Notes under the pieces: model-generated
Seen by the model: the letters and a program-made list of their open reading frames with translations, nothing else
The model's database searches: none
Told to the model about the DNA's origin: nothing
Shown here: positions 32,797 through 46,020 of the stretch, piece by piece
How positions within the stretch are numbered: position 1 is the first letter of the stretch
Layout: each line of letters opens with the position of its first letter
NCBI GenBank assembly: GCA_001600615.1
Contig: BCKK01000007.1
Coordinates: forward strand, 464,431 to 528,430
From: Dioszegia crocea
Taxonomy: Eukaryota > Basidiomycota > Tremellomycetes > Tremellales > Bulleribasidiaceae
Direction of reading: 5' to 3'
Length of the DNA stretch: 64,000 nt
Made by a program: the position numbers and the translations under genes

Positions 32797-33825
32797 ATGA
32801 CCACCGTCTCTCTCACCCCTTACCTCGGCGAAGGCCTCTTGAATGTGGGCGACTTCTTCGCGGTCGAGTCTATCCTTCACCCTTTCGCCATTGGCTCCAT
32901 CGCCATCCTCTTCCTCTTCATCTGGCTGCGGCTCAGCAGTAACCGGACTGTTGCACCTCTGACCATCTGGGATGAGATTTGCAGTATCGCGTTGGGTTCG
33001 GTAAGCCTATTCGACTGAGATATAACACCCTTGCTGATGGATCAGACGCTAGCTGGAATAATCAATGGGCAATCCTTAGTGAGAGGATTGTTGGCGCTGG
33101 TGGTGCTGCTGGCATGGCAGTATCTGACGTGAGTACCTGTTTTTCGCAGATCAATCGTCAGCGCACTAGCTGACTCACAGGTCATGGATAGGCTGCAGAT
33201 TCCCCAAGGTATATACTGGCTTTACCCTCGCTGACTAAACAGGCCGGGATCCTCTTCACCAAACCACCCCTAGTCGTCGCTTTCAGGGGCCACCTCCTTG
33301 AGGGACTGATGAAGAAACATCGAATCACTGATGTGGACCTATACGGATCAATGCGGGCGGCCGGGATCTTCAACATCTGCGAAGTGGAGTGTGTTGTCGT
33401 CGGTGAGTCAGACTCGGAGTGAGGAGGATGTTGGACTGACGTACAGAACCGACAGGAGTTTTCTCCATCTACAAGTCGAAAGACATGCCAACAGATTATG
33501 TGAGCCGCCAATTTAGCTGTAGTGAGATGTACGCTGACAAAAGCAGGAAGCAGACGTGCTGTTAAGTATCAAGGGTGAGTGGCAGTCTCCACGAGAAGGA
33601 CCCATCTGACAGTCAGGCTATCGCGAGCTAGTCAAGGCCGACGAAGAGGCGAAGAGAAAGCAGAAGGAGGAGGGCGTCCAGAGAGACAGCTCAGATGGCA
33701 CAGCGGTCAACCGGCCCAAGAGGGTCCTATCAGGCGCAGAGGACAGATCGAAGGATTCATACGGCCAGATCAAGGATAAGGATGGGCAGACGCACGAGGA
33801 TCGTATAGCTGATGAGGCGGCCTAA
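32797..33825 (+). CDS. YetF/YcaP-like (DUF421) membrane protein
   Basis: Model: join(32797..33000, 33046..33128, 33181..33208, 33243..33402, 33447..33499, 33547..33574, 33617..33825), 254 residues. Order of features is that of the bacterial DUF421 family: a short N-terminus, membrane helices (HPFAIGSIAILFLFIWLRL; TLAGIINGQS; GLLALVVLLAWQYLTSWIG), the loop RTVAPLTIWDEICSIALGS equivalent to the family's TPFDFVV...GS region, then a soluble domain FTKPPLVVAFRGHLLEGLMK, HRITDVDLYGSMRAAGI and CEVECVVVEPTGVFSIYK. A charged C-terminal tail follows. Function of the family is poorly known (in Bacillus YetF has been tied to membrane and spore physiology). A bacterial origin followed by intron gain is possible. 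Confidence 0.8.
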
Positions 33826-34502
33826 GCAGGAATGTCTGACGTCGAGTTCGGTATCGTGATTTTGGGACCAGGTGAGTATTCAGCTTCCTATCAGTCGTTG
33901 GGTATTTTCGAAGCTCATAGGAGCAGGGGAATTGTATCTTATGAGCTGATCTAGGGGGAAATATCGAGATGCAAATATCATGGCAGATGTCTGGAAGCTC
34001 GGGTGAAAGAGGGGAGGACTTAGGACTCGCAGAGGTGTCCATCTAAACGCCACTCCCTCTAGTCCCTGAGATATCGCCAACCGGGGTCAAGGGGCTCCGG
34101 ACCCGATCAGCAGAGTTTGTCGCGACTGGCCCGGTATCAGGGCCCCAGGGGTGGTCCGCGTGCTCCTGTGTGGTCTCCCTGAGTTCGCCGCAGCTTCGAT
34201 TCATATCCTGCACAGAAACAAAAACAAATGTCTGTCTGTAAGATGTGCTCGCTATAAACACCCTTCCGAAATGGTATACAATATACAGTATACAGTGCAC
34301 AGTGCACTAGTGTGAGCATCAGATCCGCTTACGGCACGCGCTCACCTGGAGTGGAGGTCGTAACGTAACCGGCTATCCCAGCGAAAATCACCATTAGGAC
34401 GAGCACGCCATCGATGACACTCAGTACTCGAGCGTTATAAAGCAGCATGCAGCATCTATACCATACAGTCCCGCCTCATACTCACTTTACTCACTAACAG
34501 CC
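33826..34502. other. intergenic region with short tandem words
   Basis: This 677-base gap includes ATACAGTATACAGTGCACAG at about 34280-34300, a run of short ACAGT direct repeats, and a GC-rich block at 34080-34170 containing GCTCCGGACCC and GGGCCCC. No supported gene. The 3' end is the promoter and 5' UTR of the acyltransferase gene. Confidence 0.35.
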
Positions 34503-36425
34503 ATGCCGCCCAAACCGCGGAATATCCATCTACCAGCTACGAAAGCCTTCCCCTCCCCCTCTTCATCCACCAACACCCCCTCCAAGCTTCCCTACCCATC
34601 TTGGAAACCGCCAAAAGCTCACTTGGCCCGGTATGCATCATTCAGCCCCGACACACTCAATACAGCTTCCGCACCCTACCCATACAACGCCTCGGGCGAA
34701 GCATCAGGTTCGGGCAGTCGAAGTAGCTTCGTTCCGCCCCAAGCGCCCAAATTGCCCAAACGGCGCCAGCCGGCTTTCAATCCGGGAGGGTTTGGGATGC
34801 AGAGTGCTCCCTTACCCGCACCTGGATTTGGGGATTGGATGGGTAAGGGGAAAGGCAAGGTGTTGAGTGCTGTAGAGAGGCGGACGGAGGAGATCAGGAG
34901 GGAAGAATTAGTCCAGGAGGGTAGACCGGTTACTAAGGATGGGCAAGAAGAAGCTGAGGCGTGTTATGTTGTGAGTCTATCGACTCTATCAGTGGGACTG
35001 AGCTGACTTCTAGCCCCCACCCGTGACGCAGAAGTTCCACTCCTCTGAGCCCCTCCCACTTCTCTATTCCCCCGATCCCCTTCCGCCCTACACTATAGCC
35101 TACGAAACATGGGGAACACTCGATGCCACCCGCTCAAACGCTATTCTCCTTCACACAGGCCTATCAGCCTCCTCGCACGTCGCTTCCAACGGGAACGATG
35201 TCTCCCCATCCACCTCGTCAAAGCCAGGATGGTGGGAAGACTTTGTCGGACCGGGCAAGGCGATCGACACCGACCGATTCTTTGTAATCTGCACCAACAC
35301 CCTTGGCGGCTGTTTCGGATCTACAGGCCCGTCAAGCCCTTTACCAGGAGGCGAGAGCAACGTGCGTTGGGCGACGAGATTCCCACTGCTCAGTATCCAC
35401 GATATGGTCAGGGGTCAATTGGGGCTTTTGGACAGTCTGGGAATCGACAAGCTGTACGCGAGTGTAGGATCGAGCATGGGTGGGATGCAGAGTCTGAGTC
35501 TGGCGTATTTGGCTCCGGAGAGAGTGGGACGGGTGGCCAGTATCAGTGCGTGCGGAAGGGCGGGGTTGGGTGGAGTGGGGATGCGATACGCTCAGAGAAG
35601 TGGTGAGTTGCCACATCCACGCCAAGGTTCGAGATGCAAAGCTGACGCATCAGTGCTGATGGCTGACCCCAATTGGAACCGAGGATTCTACTACGATGGC
35701 GTCCCACCTCACAACGGTATGAAGCTCGCCCGGCAGATTGCCACAATCACCTACCGATCTGGACCCGAATGGGAACAGCGGTTCGCGCGGCGGATGCTCA
35801 GTGAGAAGGAAGGGGAAGTACCGAGTCTGAGCCCAGATTTCCTCATCGAAACATACCTCGATCATCAGGTTAGTTACATATCCCTTTTTAACTTGGCCAT
35901 TTACTGATGATACAGGGAGAACGATTCTGCCTGACGTACGATGCCAACTCAATGATCTACCTCTCAAAAGCAATGGACCTATTCGACCTCACTGCTCCAG
36001 CCCTTACAGCTCTCGCAGAGCGCTATACCAAGGCCTACCCATCCGGCCCCGCCTTCCCATACCCTACCGATCCCATATCCATCTCGGCATCTTCCATCCG
36101 TTCCCCCTCATCCGCTACTCTTGACCTCGACGAGGATACCGCCCAGCTAAAGCGGAACGAGCGTTTCATCCCCACTTCCAAGTCGCCCCACTTGAAAGAA
36201 CTCGCTCAGGGTTTGAGACGGCTGAGGGATATTCCGACCCTTGTGCTAGGCGTGCAGAGTGATGTGCTTTTCCCAGTGGAGCAGCAAAGGGAGTTGGCCG
36301 ATGCGTTGAAATTGGCTGGGAATGAGAAGGTGACGTATTATGAGTTGGGCGGGGTTTGGGGACATGACACATTCTTGCTTGACCAGCAGAATGTCGGTGG
36401 GGCAATTAGGGGTTTCTTGCATTAG
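34503..36425 (+). CDS. serine/homoserine O-acyltransferase, CysA/Cys2-like alpha/beta hydrolase
   Basis: Model: join(34503..34970, 35014..35602, 35654..35868, 35916..36425), 593 residues. The first exon encodes about 156 Ser/Pro/basic residues that could include a mitochondrial presequence. The catalytic domain begins [17 protein letters not shown] and carries [34 protein letters not shown], the nucleophile elbow [10 protein letters not shown], then [20 protein letters not shown] and [16 protein letters not shown]. The acid Asp lies in GVQSDVLFP and the His in WGHDTFLL. The [15 protein letters not shown] features point to the fungal serine O-acetyltransferase group (Aspergillus CysA, S. pombe Cys2) rather than to Met2, though both share the fold. 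Role: cysteine (or methionine) synthesis. Confidence 0.85.
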
Positions 36426-36520
36426 TGGAAAGTAGCAGTTGTACAGTCAAAGTTCCAGTAGCAGCGTGGGACCGACATATATGCATGTGTACTCGTACAA
36501 CGTCCTTGAAGAGCTAGGGA

Positions 36521-38114
<1,594 letters not shown>

Positions 38115-38645
38115 CCTGCGTCTTTATTCTGCGGGCTAACTGACAGCAGCTGATCGATATCCCGCGGTGCCGCGTGATAGAATAGACGCCGAAGTAGGGA
38201 TGGGGCGTCAAAGGATGAGCTGGGCGAGCAGGAGGAATCGAATTCGATGAGCGCGAGCTCGGCTACTCTCGGAAATGCAAGGCGTGGCCTAATTTCCGCT
38301 GGCGAGGTTCTCCGTGACTTAGTGTATTTGTAACGGCCTTTGATATATTTGCGTACGTCTTGACTGGTACTAGAGTGTTATGGGTGAATGGAGCAGCTGA
38401 GCTCTCGTCTCTTGCATGGCTTGCATTGAGGTCCGGGCGGGTGGCGATCCCGCCGGAGAGCGCACGGGCCTGTTTGATCCCGCTGAGGAATGTGGTTTGG
38501 GGAGTGCTGTCTCTGCCAACTGGTGTAGACACCAAGAGCACATTCGGCCAGAGAATATGAGAGTATTGTCCGGATATGAAGCTACAGATAGGACGGATAA
38601 GCCGAAATATACAGGAAACCAACCAAGAGATGTCGAAAAAAGGAG
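38115..38645. other. intergenic region, 531 bases
   Basis: Promoter of ATG18 and 3' flank of BRR6, both on the minus strand. The frames at 38263-38652 and 38416-38748 show no domain. Nothing else was recognised. Confidence 0.3.
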
Positions 38646-40270
38646 TCACCACAGCCAGCCCTTCTTCTTCGTATCCCCATTCTCACCATTCGCCTTGATT
38701 GCCAACGGACCCGAACCCAGTCCATCACTATCATTTCCTTGCCCTTGACCGTACTGCCCGGAATGTATCGCCTGCTGATAGCCATGATTCATGTATCCGT
38801 GCGAATGTTGGTTGGGGCCACCGGGCATCCAGGGGGCGTGGATCGATGGGTACATGTGCTGTGGTGTGGGCGGAGGAGGTGGTACGTCCGGAGCAGCCCG
38901 AAGGCGGAGGTTAAACAGTGCCGAGTTTGTGAGAATGATGAGGAATGATAAGGTGACGAGGGTGAAGCCCTGATTTGTCAGCGGGAGTGGTGGGGAGGAG
39001 TAGGGGGACCATACCATTGTTTTCCAACTGATGGGGTCTACGAATGAGTTGATTACGCCAGCGAATGTCTCAGCGAGGACGTTTGTCCGGCCTACCATCG
39101 TCGGATCGCGGTTCATGCATGCCTCCCAAGCTCGGCAGGGGGCTTCCCTGGAGTCGTCAGCTTATCAATCTTGGGTGGGTAGAAATTCGCTCAACGGACA
39201 TTGCGGGTACGCGAAGAGTCGGGTCGCAACGATTCGTGAGATACAGCTGCGAGCATTCGGAGATCTCCTGTAGAATATCTGCAAGTCAGTAGACCATAGG
39301 TATCCAAAATGGAGGACATACCGATAGACGCTTCGGCCATTTTGTCCTGGACATCTCTCCTGACTGTGAGAACGAACTGTACAGCCAGGTAAAGGACGAA
39401 AAAGACCACAGCGGCATTGACGAAGAATTGTAGATATCTACGAATCAGCTTGACACCTTTACTGATGAGCAACACATACCCAAGAAGCAAAGCTGGGATC
39501 TCCGAATGCCGCATAGTCGGATTCGTATTGATATTATAGGTATGTTCCGTTTTGATCGGTCCCTGGTTCCCCTGATTATACTCCCTCTGTCGACGCTTTT
39601 GCACCCTCTTTATAGCGCCTTTCGCTATCGGTCTTTGACCCATGTTGAAGTTCGTCTCGCTCTTCCCATCTAACGTCCCCTGACTGCCTTCGGACCCTTT
39701 CGCAATTTTGGGCTCTTTCGACTTCTCCTTCACCGCCTCACCGCCCTTCTCATCCTGCTGCTCAGGCTCATCTTCTACCCTGGCAGCTCGAGGCCTGGCC
39801 GGACTCTCGGCATCCTTCATCTCGACATCTTCCGAGAAGAGTGCTGATGTCGAGGGAAACCCAAAGTTGAGCTTGCCGCCAACTTCGTGCGGTTGGCGGA
39901 AGCTCGAGGTCTGAGGTACAGCGGGTGGATTTGGACGGACATGTATACCGGCGGCGTGGAACAGAAAGGGAGTTGAGTCTTCGGCTATGTATAGTGTGTG
40001 ACCGCCTGTCGACGGTGCGTTGAACGATCGAAGAGGAGGAGTTTGGATTTCGCTATGTAGGCCTGGCGGACAATTAGCTTCAATGTCGTCTCCCGCGACA
40101 GCCAAAGACTTGCGCTTTCGGACTGGGCCATTATCGTCGTGCGGTATAGAATACTGCGCAAGGCTACCATGAGGATGAGGCTCAGGTTGGTCGATGTCCA
40201 TTTGTGAGTCGTCTTTGGCTATATGATGTCGATTGCTACCGCGCGATCTGATATGATCAAATATACCCAT
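38646..40270 (-). CDS. BRR6: Brr6/Brl1 nuclear-envelope protein
   Basis: Model: complement(join(38646..38969, 39015..39147, 39200..39278, 39322..39437, 39480..40270)), 480 residues. Brr6/Brl1 proteins sit in the nuclear envelope and help nuclear-pore assembly and membrane lipid homeostasis. After a long polar N-terminus come a membrane helix (YLQFFVNAAVVFFVLYLAVQ), then VRRDVQDKMAEASIDILQEI, the four-cysteine lumenal domain (ECSQLYLTNRCDP; APCRAWEACMNRDP), FAGVINSFVDPISWKTM, and a second helix FTLVTLSFLIILTNSALF. The donor at 39199 (GTCCGT) is non-standard in its extension but the only one that restores the conserved frame. An in-frame ATG at 40393 would add 41 residues; I chose 40270 because the longer version leaves only 97 bases to BUB3. 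Single member, so it may cover both Brr6 and Brl1 roles. Confidence 0.9.
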
Positions 40271-40489
40271 CGTGCTGGATGTTCTCGCAGCCTGTACGTA
40301 GGGATAGATGGGAGGTATCGCTAGGTGAGGGGCTAGGTGTCGCTGGGGGATAAGGGAGAGTTGTGGAAAGTTGAACGACCGAAAAAACATCATGCGCGTC
40401 GCTCCACTTTCGAATTCACTCTTCGCTTACCTCTATCCCTCCTCAACCCCTTTACTTCTCTCCTGCCAATCCACGGCGCACGAACCGCC

Positions 40490-42019
40490 ATGTCAGCAGG
40501 TACGTACGACTCTGCTGATTTCCCTGATACCATCTCTGTGCTCCGCTGACCATATTCCAGGTGATCTATCCCTCCAACCCCCCTCGGACGGTATTTCCGC
40601 CTTGGCCTTCTCACCCGACTCTGGCAGACTCCTCGTCGCATCTTGGGATGGAGTATGTCTTCACTACACGCTGAGCCTGGCCAGGAGGTGCTGACGGTAC
40701 AGACGATACAGCTGCATAATCTCGGAGGGGCACCTCAACCGCCAATGATGTACGTCTACTATGTATTTCCTCGCCCGAACAGAGCTGCTGCTGACCCTAT
40801 AGTCTGTCACATCCCGCTGCTGTCCTCAGTATATGCTTTGGGTCTACTCCAATGACGGGATTCTCTGGTGGGCTGGATAAGAGGGTCAGGCAGTATGTTG
40901 CTCCCTTCGCATGGCTGAGATTTGATGGACGAAGACTAACATACCCCTCAGGTGGGATTTCCAGACTGGACAATGTAGGGTGATTGGGAAGCATGACGAT
41001 GCTATCTCGTCAATGGTGTGGTGTACCGATTTCAGTAAGTTGCGCTTCACCCTTCTAGTAAGCCGGACAAGAGCAGAACTGAACATACAGATGTCCTAGT
41101 CACTACATCTTGGGACGCAACCCTGAAAGTTTGGGACATGTGCGTCTATTCATTCTCGACCTTTGTCAAACGCTGCTGACCCGTAGAAACGCGCCCGATG
41201 GCGAGACTCTCCGATCATCCCACGCCCTTCCCGCTAAAGCCTACACTCTATCCTACGCCCCGGCCACACAGACCCTGCTCGTCTCAATGGCCCACCGCAA
41301 CATGATGCTATTCAAACTATCCGAATTGGCAGCATCGACAGCACAGGCCAAAGCAGGGGATGGCAACGAGGGCAAGGAGACCTTAGGCGAAAGACGAGAG
41401 GGCGCGTTGAAGTTCATGACGAGGAGTGTGGCTTGTATGGCTGATGGCAAGGGTGAGTTTGCAACTTTCGCAAATTGGCTTTGAGGGAAGTGCTGAATTT
41501 TCAGGCTGGGCATCAGGATCTATCGAAGGGAGAATAGCGGTTGAGTATGTGGATCCATCACCTGAATCCCAGGCGTCCAAATACGCCTTTAGGGCGCACA
41601 GGCAGCCTATCGATGGTGTGGATCATGCGTACCCTATTAACGCTATCGCGTATCACCCCGTGTAAGCTGGTCGCTCCCCATACCATGGCAGAGGAAACTC
41701 AACTTACGCTCAGTCACAACACTTTCGCAACGGGCGGTTCTGACGGCCATATTTCCATCTGGGACCACACGGCTAAAAAACGCATGAAGGCGTATCCTAA
41801 ATATCCTACTTCAGTCTCGGCATTGACATTCTCGCCGGATGGTAAGAAATTGGCGATTGGATGTAGCTACGAGCATGATAATGCGCTCAATGGCGCGGAG
41901 GAGAAGGGGCGCGTGCTGGTCTTGATTAAGGAAACGGTGATGGATGATTGCAAGGTCAGTTACAGGGTTGACTGTTTGCGAGTCAAAGCTGACATCTTCA
42001 GCCAAAAGTCAAGGCATAG
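40490..42019 (+). CDS. BUB3: mitotic checkpoint WD40 protein Bub3
   Basis: Model: join(40490..40499, 40561..40652, 40703..40749, 40803..40892, 40952..41034, 41091..41139, 41187..41452, 41505..41661, 41714..41954, 42002..42019), 350 residues. Bub3 recruits Bub1/BubR1 to phosphorylated kinetochore MELT motifs. The propeller blades show ISALAFSPDSGRLLVASWDG, TGFSGGLDKRVRQWDFQTGQ, DAISSMVWCTDFNVLVTTSW, GWASGSIEGRIAVEYVDPSP, YPINAIAYHPVHNTFATGGS and TSVSALTFSPDGKKLAIGCS. The SIEGR-VEY segment is characteristic of Bub3/Rae1. Blade 4 carries an Ala/Glu/Lys-rich insertion (ASTAQAKAGDGNEGKETLGE). Rae1 is the nearest alternative; the short N-terminus favours Bub3. Confidence 0.92.
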
Positions 42020-42083
42020 AATAAAGAAGGGTGATCAAGATGCAAGAAATCTGAATTATACTTTATGCTAATCCTCGACAATG

Positions 42084-44119
42084 CTAACTCCAATCACCTC
42101 CACCCCAATCGCCGCCTCCCCCACCTCCACCTCCGCCAAACCAACCAGAATCATCCCCACCAGACGGCGGTTGGCCCCATGGATCCTGCATAACCTCATC
42201 TTGGCCTTCCCCAACCCATCCCTCGTCCTCTCTATACCCCTCCAGCCCCTGTACATCTTCCATATACTCCCCATCCTGTCCACCCCTAGAGACCGGCGGT
42301 GGGTTTGCCGCACCTCCGCCATAAATTTGCTCATCTTCCGGTCTGCCCCTCCCACCCATTGCGCCAGCGCCTGCTGCGCCTGCAATGCCCCCGATTCCGG
42401 GTCCGGCCGGTATATCTTCTGCTGAATGTGTACCGTTCCCTCTACCGTTGTTCATTTCTGTCGACCCATCGCCTCCGCCCCACATCATGAATGGCAAACC
42501 CATCCCTCTATTATGTCAGCTGATGACTCCATTTGCGGAACAATTCCGAGCTTACCCGCTGCCTGAGTGTCGTGAGAAATAGTCAAAATCGACTGGATCG
42601 TTAGCTTTTACCCCACGCATCTGTCGAGGTATTGAAGGTGTAAGCTCACTTGATACAGCTGTGGCGAGAGCCTGCACGAATCAGCTGTTATCATATACAT
42701 TCCATTCAGCAGCTTACCATAGCCCGTTGATCCAGTGTCAATCCACCCTCGCTCGCTTCTGGTAAGACCAGACTTTGGCCCTGGACAGTGACGTCTGCTC
42801 CAGGTGGCAGGTCGAGCTCGGACCCAGCGGAGTCGAAGCGAATCACATACTGACCTATGTACACCCTTTAGCAATACACTCACAATCGCGGGTAAAAAGC
42901 TGAACTTACCAGTATCCGTGAAAAGCTCTCGGCCTATTCCACGAAAATTACGATTGATGGACGCGACGAGGCCTGAAAGTGAGCTTGAGCGCATATCCTG
43001 TACGCCGGCGTAGCTCACGATCATCCTTGTCTTTGAGCCAGAAGTCCCAAGCTAAGAATCCACTATCTATCCGCGCGAATTGCTTGAAGTCTGCTTCATC
43101 TTTCCTACAGGGGTAAGCTTCTCCGTTCCGTGAACGAACCACGACAGACTCATAACTTACGCTTGGAACACATTATAGCGTCTTCTCCACGGGTGCCATT
43201 CCCTAGGCTGTCAGCTGGTCCCTTCAAATCCTTGTCCTTGTGGAAGCATATGAACAGGGCAGCTCACTGTTGAGTTTCCCCCACTAATCTGCTCTCCTTG
43301 TCCTCGGCCGCATGGACAAACATTTTAGAATTTATAAATTGGAGTGGGCGGCGAATCTGTCATTGTCAGCTTTTGCCGTCTATCCGCGAAGGCGTGCAAA
43401 TGAGCTTACCCAAAGAACTGGATTTCCCGTCTTGTCCATGATTGTAGCTTTGAAGGGACGATGTGTGCGTAGCGTTTGGCGTGCAAGAACACCTAGCATC
43501 GATTGTTCTTCCTCGGCCAGGCTATGATTTCAGCTCAGGCCTCGGTAACGATCTCTGGACAGCTTACAATCCCACTAAATCACCAGCAGTGTTATGTATA
43601 GCGTATCGATTTGCTTGCTCATACTGGAGACCGTAAGCTCCTCTTCGACAGTTTACCGAGCTCGAAGAAGCTTACTCCCATAAACACATTTAGCATTTCC
43701 ACTTGCCTAACCCATCAGCTCACTAGGCTCGGAGTATGAGCAAGGCAACTGACCTGACAATGACTAGAGCATCATTCGCTAGCAACTCCCGAGCCCCATG
43801 AGTCTCCGTAAGGACCCCATTGGGATCAGGAGGAACAACAACTAAAGCAGATACTGCTGGTGCTTGCGCTTCAGCGAATACTGGCGGAGGTTGAAAGTCC
43901 GGGATTTCAGCTTGGGCCGTCTGTCTGAGGGCTCGAGCGCGAGGCGGACGGACGTGTCCCTGGGGTACTGGCTAATCAGCTCTTCTTTCTCGTTTAGACA
44001 GGCACGCACTGACCCCGATCTTGGTGCCTCAGAAGAGGAAGAGTCGCTATTGCTCTTCTTTGTACTGTGAGGCGACTGGGACCTGCTACAGCGGCCGATC
44101 TCAGGCTGCGAGGGATCAT
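42084..44119 (-). CDS. AIM25: mitochondrial phospholipid-scramblase-like protein (Aim25)
   Basis: Model: complement(join(42084..42507, 42556..42592, 42650..42671, 42718..42854, 42910..42972, 43019..43104, 43161..43202, 43268..43356, 43410..43521, 43568..43623, 43676..43706, 43754..43967, 44014..44119)), 472 residues, 13 exons. The N-terminus (MIPRSLRSAAVAGPSRLTVQ) is basic and hydroxylated, like a mitochondrial presequence. The beta-barrel scramblase/Tubby-like fold follows: ARELLANDALVIVRQVEMLN, ANRYAIHNTAGDLVGFLAEE, RTHRPFKATIMDKTGNPVLW, IRRPLQFINSKMFV, EWHPWRRRYNVF, FARIDSGFLAWDFWLKDKDD, ASINRNFRGIGRELFTDTGQ. The last exon is Gly/Asp-rich (runs of nine glycines near the end). Role: mitochondrial lipid distribution or stress response by analogy. 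Confidence 0.9.
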
Positions 44120-44531
44120 GACTGGGTGTAGGCTGGTGGTGTATGTTTGCAGAGAGCTTTGAAATTCGCACTTTCTGGCCGGTGAGATGACGATAGCGTG
44201 AGCCGAGGCCCGTGCGCCAAATCCGGGGCGGCCGTTTCAGAATTCCCAAGCTGTGTTTCAGAAAGCGTTGTTCTCTTTCGCCACCATCGATGCATAGTCT
44301 TTTGAGAGTCAGTGTCAACGTATGGCGAAGTCATCAGAGGCCATATCTTCACACCTGTTCATACTCATGCTTCAGCAGAATGGACCCTCTACTCCACCTG
44401 CCACACCTCATAGCTTATTTGATCCCGCGCCTCCACCTGACGCCCTTTACGTCATCGCGGCCTCCCTTATTTACCGGTAACGGCGACAGAAAGGGCAACT
44501 CAAGGCATCTATAACGACGACGAGGACCACC
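44120..44531. promoter_or_regulatory. divergent promoter region, AIM25 / Ser-rich protein
   Basis: This 412-base gap lies between divergent starts. The frames through it (44116-44352 minus, 44212-44514 plus) overlap on opposite strands and have no domain. No site was assigned. Confidence 0.35.
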
Positions 44532-46020
44532 ATGGCGTACATGCCATACCCCCTACAATCATCCAACTTCCTCCTTACAAATACGACCGCGCGCCCGAGT
44601 CCACCCAAAGCCATTGCTCAAACAATGTACGGCGGCAGATCGCCGGTCGAAGAGCCCGACAATGTTATTCTCCACGAGCCATGGGAGATGCCCTCTTCCG
44701 CGGGACCCAATCACTGTGCGCCCGGCGGCTCTATCCTCCTCAATTCGGAAGAGGACACGCAGGGGAGGGGAAGGCGGTTCAGCTTGCTAGGCAGACCACG
44801 GAGGAATAGCCGGTCATCATCAATCAGCTCGAGCTCGGGGACAAAGTCCGGTCGGCGGTCCGTCTCGGAGGGACTCAGCGGAGGGAAATTGGCGAATCTC
44901 TTTGAGTCAAATCCGTTCAGCTTTGATTCACAACCCCCTACTCGAGCGGCAGACATAAAGACGGAGCCAACCAAGACGAGTCAGGATGGCAGGAGCACGC
45001 CGTCTTTGGAGAATAAGCCGAGAGAGTGTAGTTTGAGATTTGGGGAATTACCGCATCGCCCACCAGAGTTACGGCGGGCGAACAGTATTTCTATTGGAGT
45101 ACTGAGTCGGAGTGGGATGTTGTCGGAGCAGAGGGGAGGTGCGGCGCCACCGCGGCAGGCACCAAATTCAAACATACGGCCTATCATACAATCTACGTGA
45201 GTCCTTATTTGGAATTGAGTCGGTATGGGTTGAGAATCTTTGTGGCTGACGTTACAGTGAGCCAGAACCAGTCGACGTTGGAGAAGTCGTCAAATCTGGG
45301 GCGAAGCACGTCTGGCGTAACCTTCGCTCCTCATTCTCAGGCACATCCGGCCCACCTCACCTCGAATCATCACGTCGCGCCTCCAGCTCTTCGGCAAGCT
45401 CCACTTCCACTTCACCTTCCCCCAAATCACTTCCATCTATACAGACCGCTTCTCCACACTCCTCATCTAGTCCCATGTCAACTCCCACGTCGAAAACTTC
45501 CCTTTCACCCGCACCCGCACCCCCTCCAGCACCTTCTGCCGAGCTCTCGGTAGCCGCGCCAGGTCTACCAGCGGTGACGGAAGAGCCTGGGAGTGGAGCT
45601 GCCACTCCGCGATATGGACAGGGAGGCAGCTCTTTGGGCCTGGAGCAGCTCAATCTCGTCGGGTCGGAGCTGGATGCTGCAGCAGCGGCTGGTCCGCGGG
45701 ACTCAGGGAAACCACCCACATCCTCTTCTCAGGATACTCCGTCCGAGGCAGATATACAGCATCCCGACGCAGCGAAGCGTCCGCCAAGTCCTCCACCTCG
45801 GATTACGGATCGAGAAGGGATTGAAGAGGAAGCGGAGGAAGATGAACTGTATGGGACACCGCCTGACTCGACGCCGGAGATACATGCGCAGAGGAGGCGG
45901 AGCGCATCTTTCGGTGGTGATGGGGCAGGTGTTTCTGGGCATGGAGTGAGTGTGGAGAGGGCAGAAAGGGAGAGCAGGGGAGAGACAAGGTCATCGGCGG
46001 TTCTGGGATTTCAACGATGA
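44532..46020 (+). CDS. Ser/Pro-rich low-complexity protein, 475 residues
   Basis: Model: join(44532..45196, 45258..46020). I do not recognise a domain. The N-terminal 60 residues (YMPYPLQSSNFLLTN, NVILHEPWEMPSSAGPN) look ordered and possibly conserved. Two arginine/serine phosphorylation-like blocks follow (RRFSLLGRPRRNSRSSSISS; LRRANSISIGVLSRSG) and could be kinase targets. A short GEVVKSGAKHVWRNLRSSFS segment begins exon 2. The rest is Ser/Pro/Ala-rich and acidic near the end (GIEEEAEEDELYGTPPDSTP). It is probably a largely disordered cytosolic regulator or adaptor. The single intron (61 nt) restores frame. Confidence 0.7.

Noticed and set aside
33770..34319. Overlapping minus-strand frames between the DUF421 and acyltransferase genes
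   Set aside because: Four mutually overlapping frames without domains or consistent splice sites; treated as intergenic.
39480..40393. Longer BRR6 start at 40393
   Set aside because: Possible but would leave 97 bases to BUB3 and adds a hydrophobic stretch of unclear value; kept as an alternative only.
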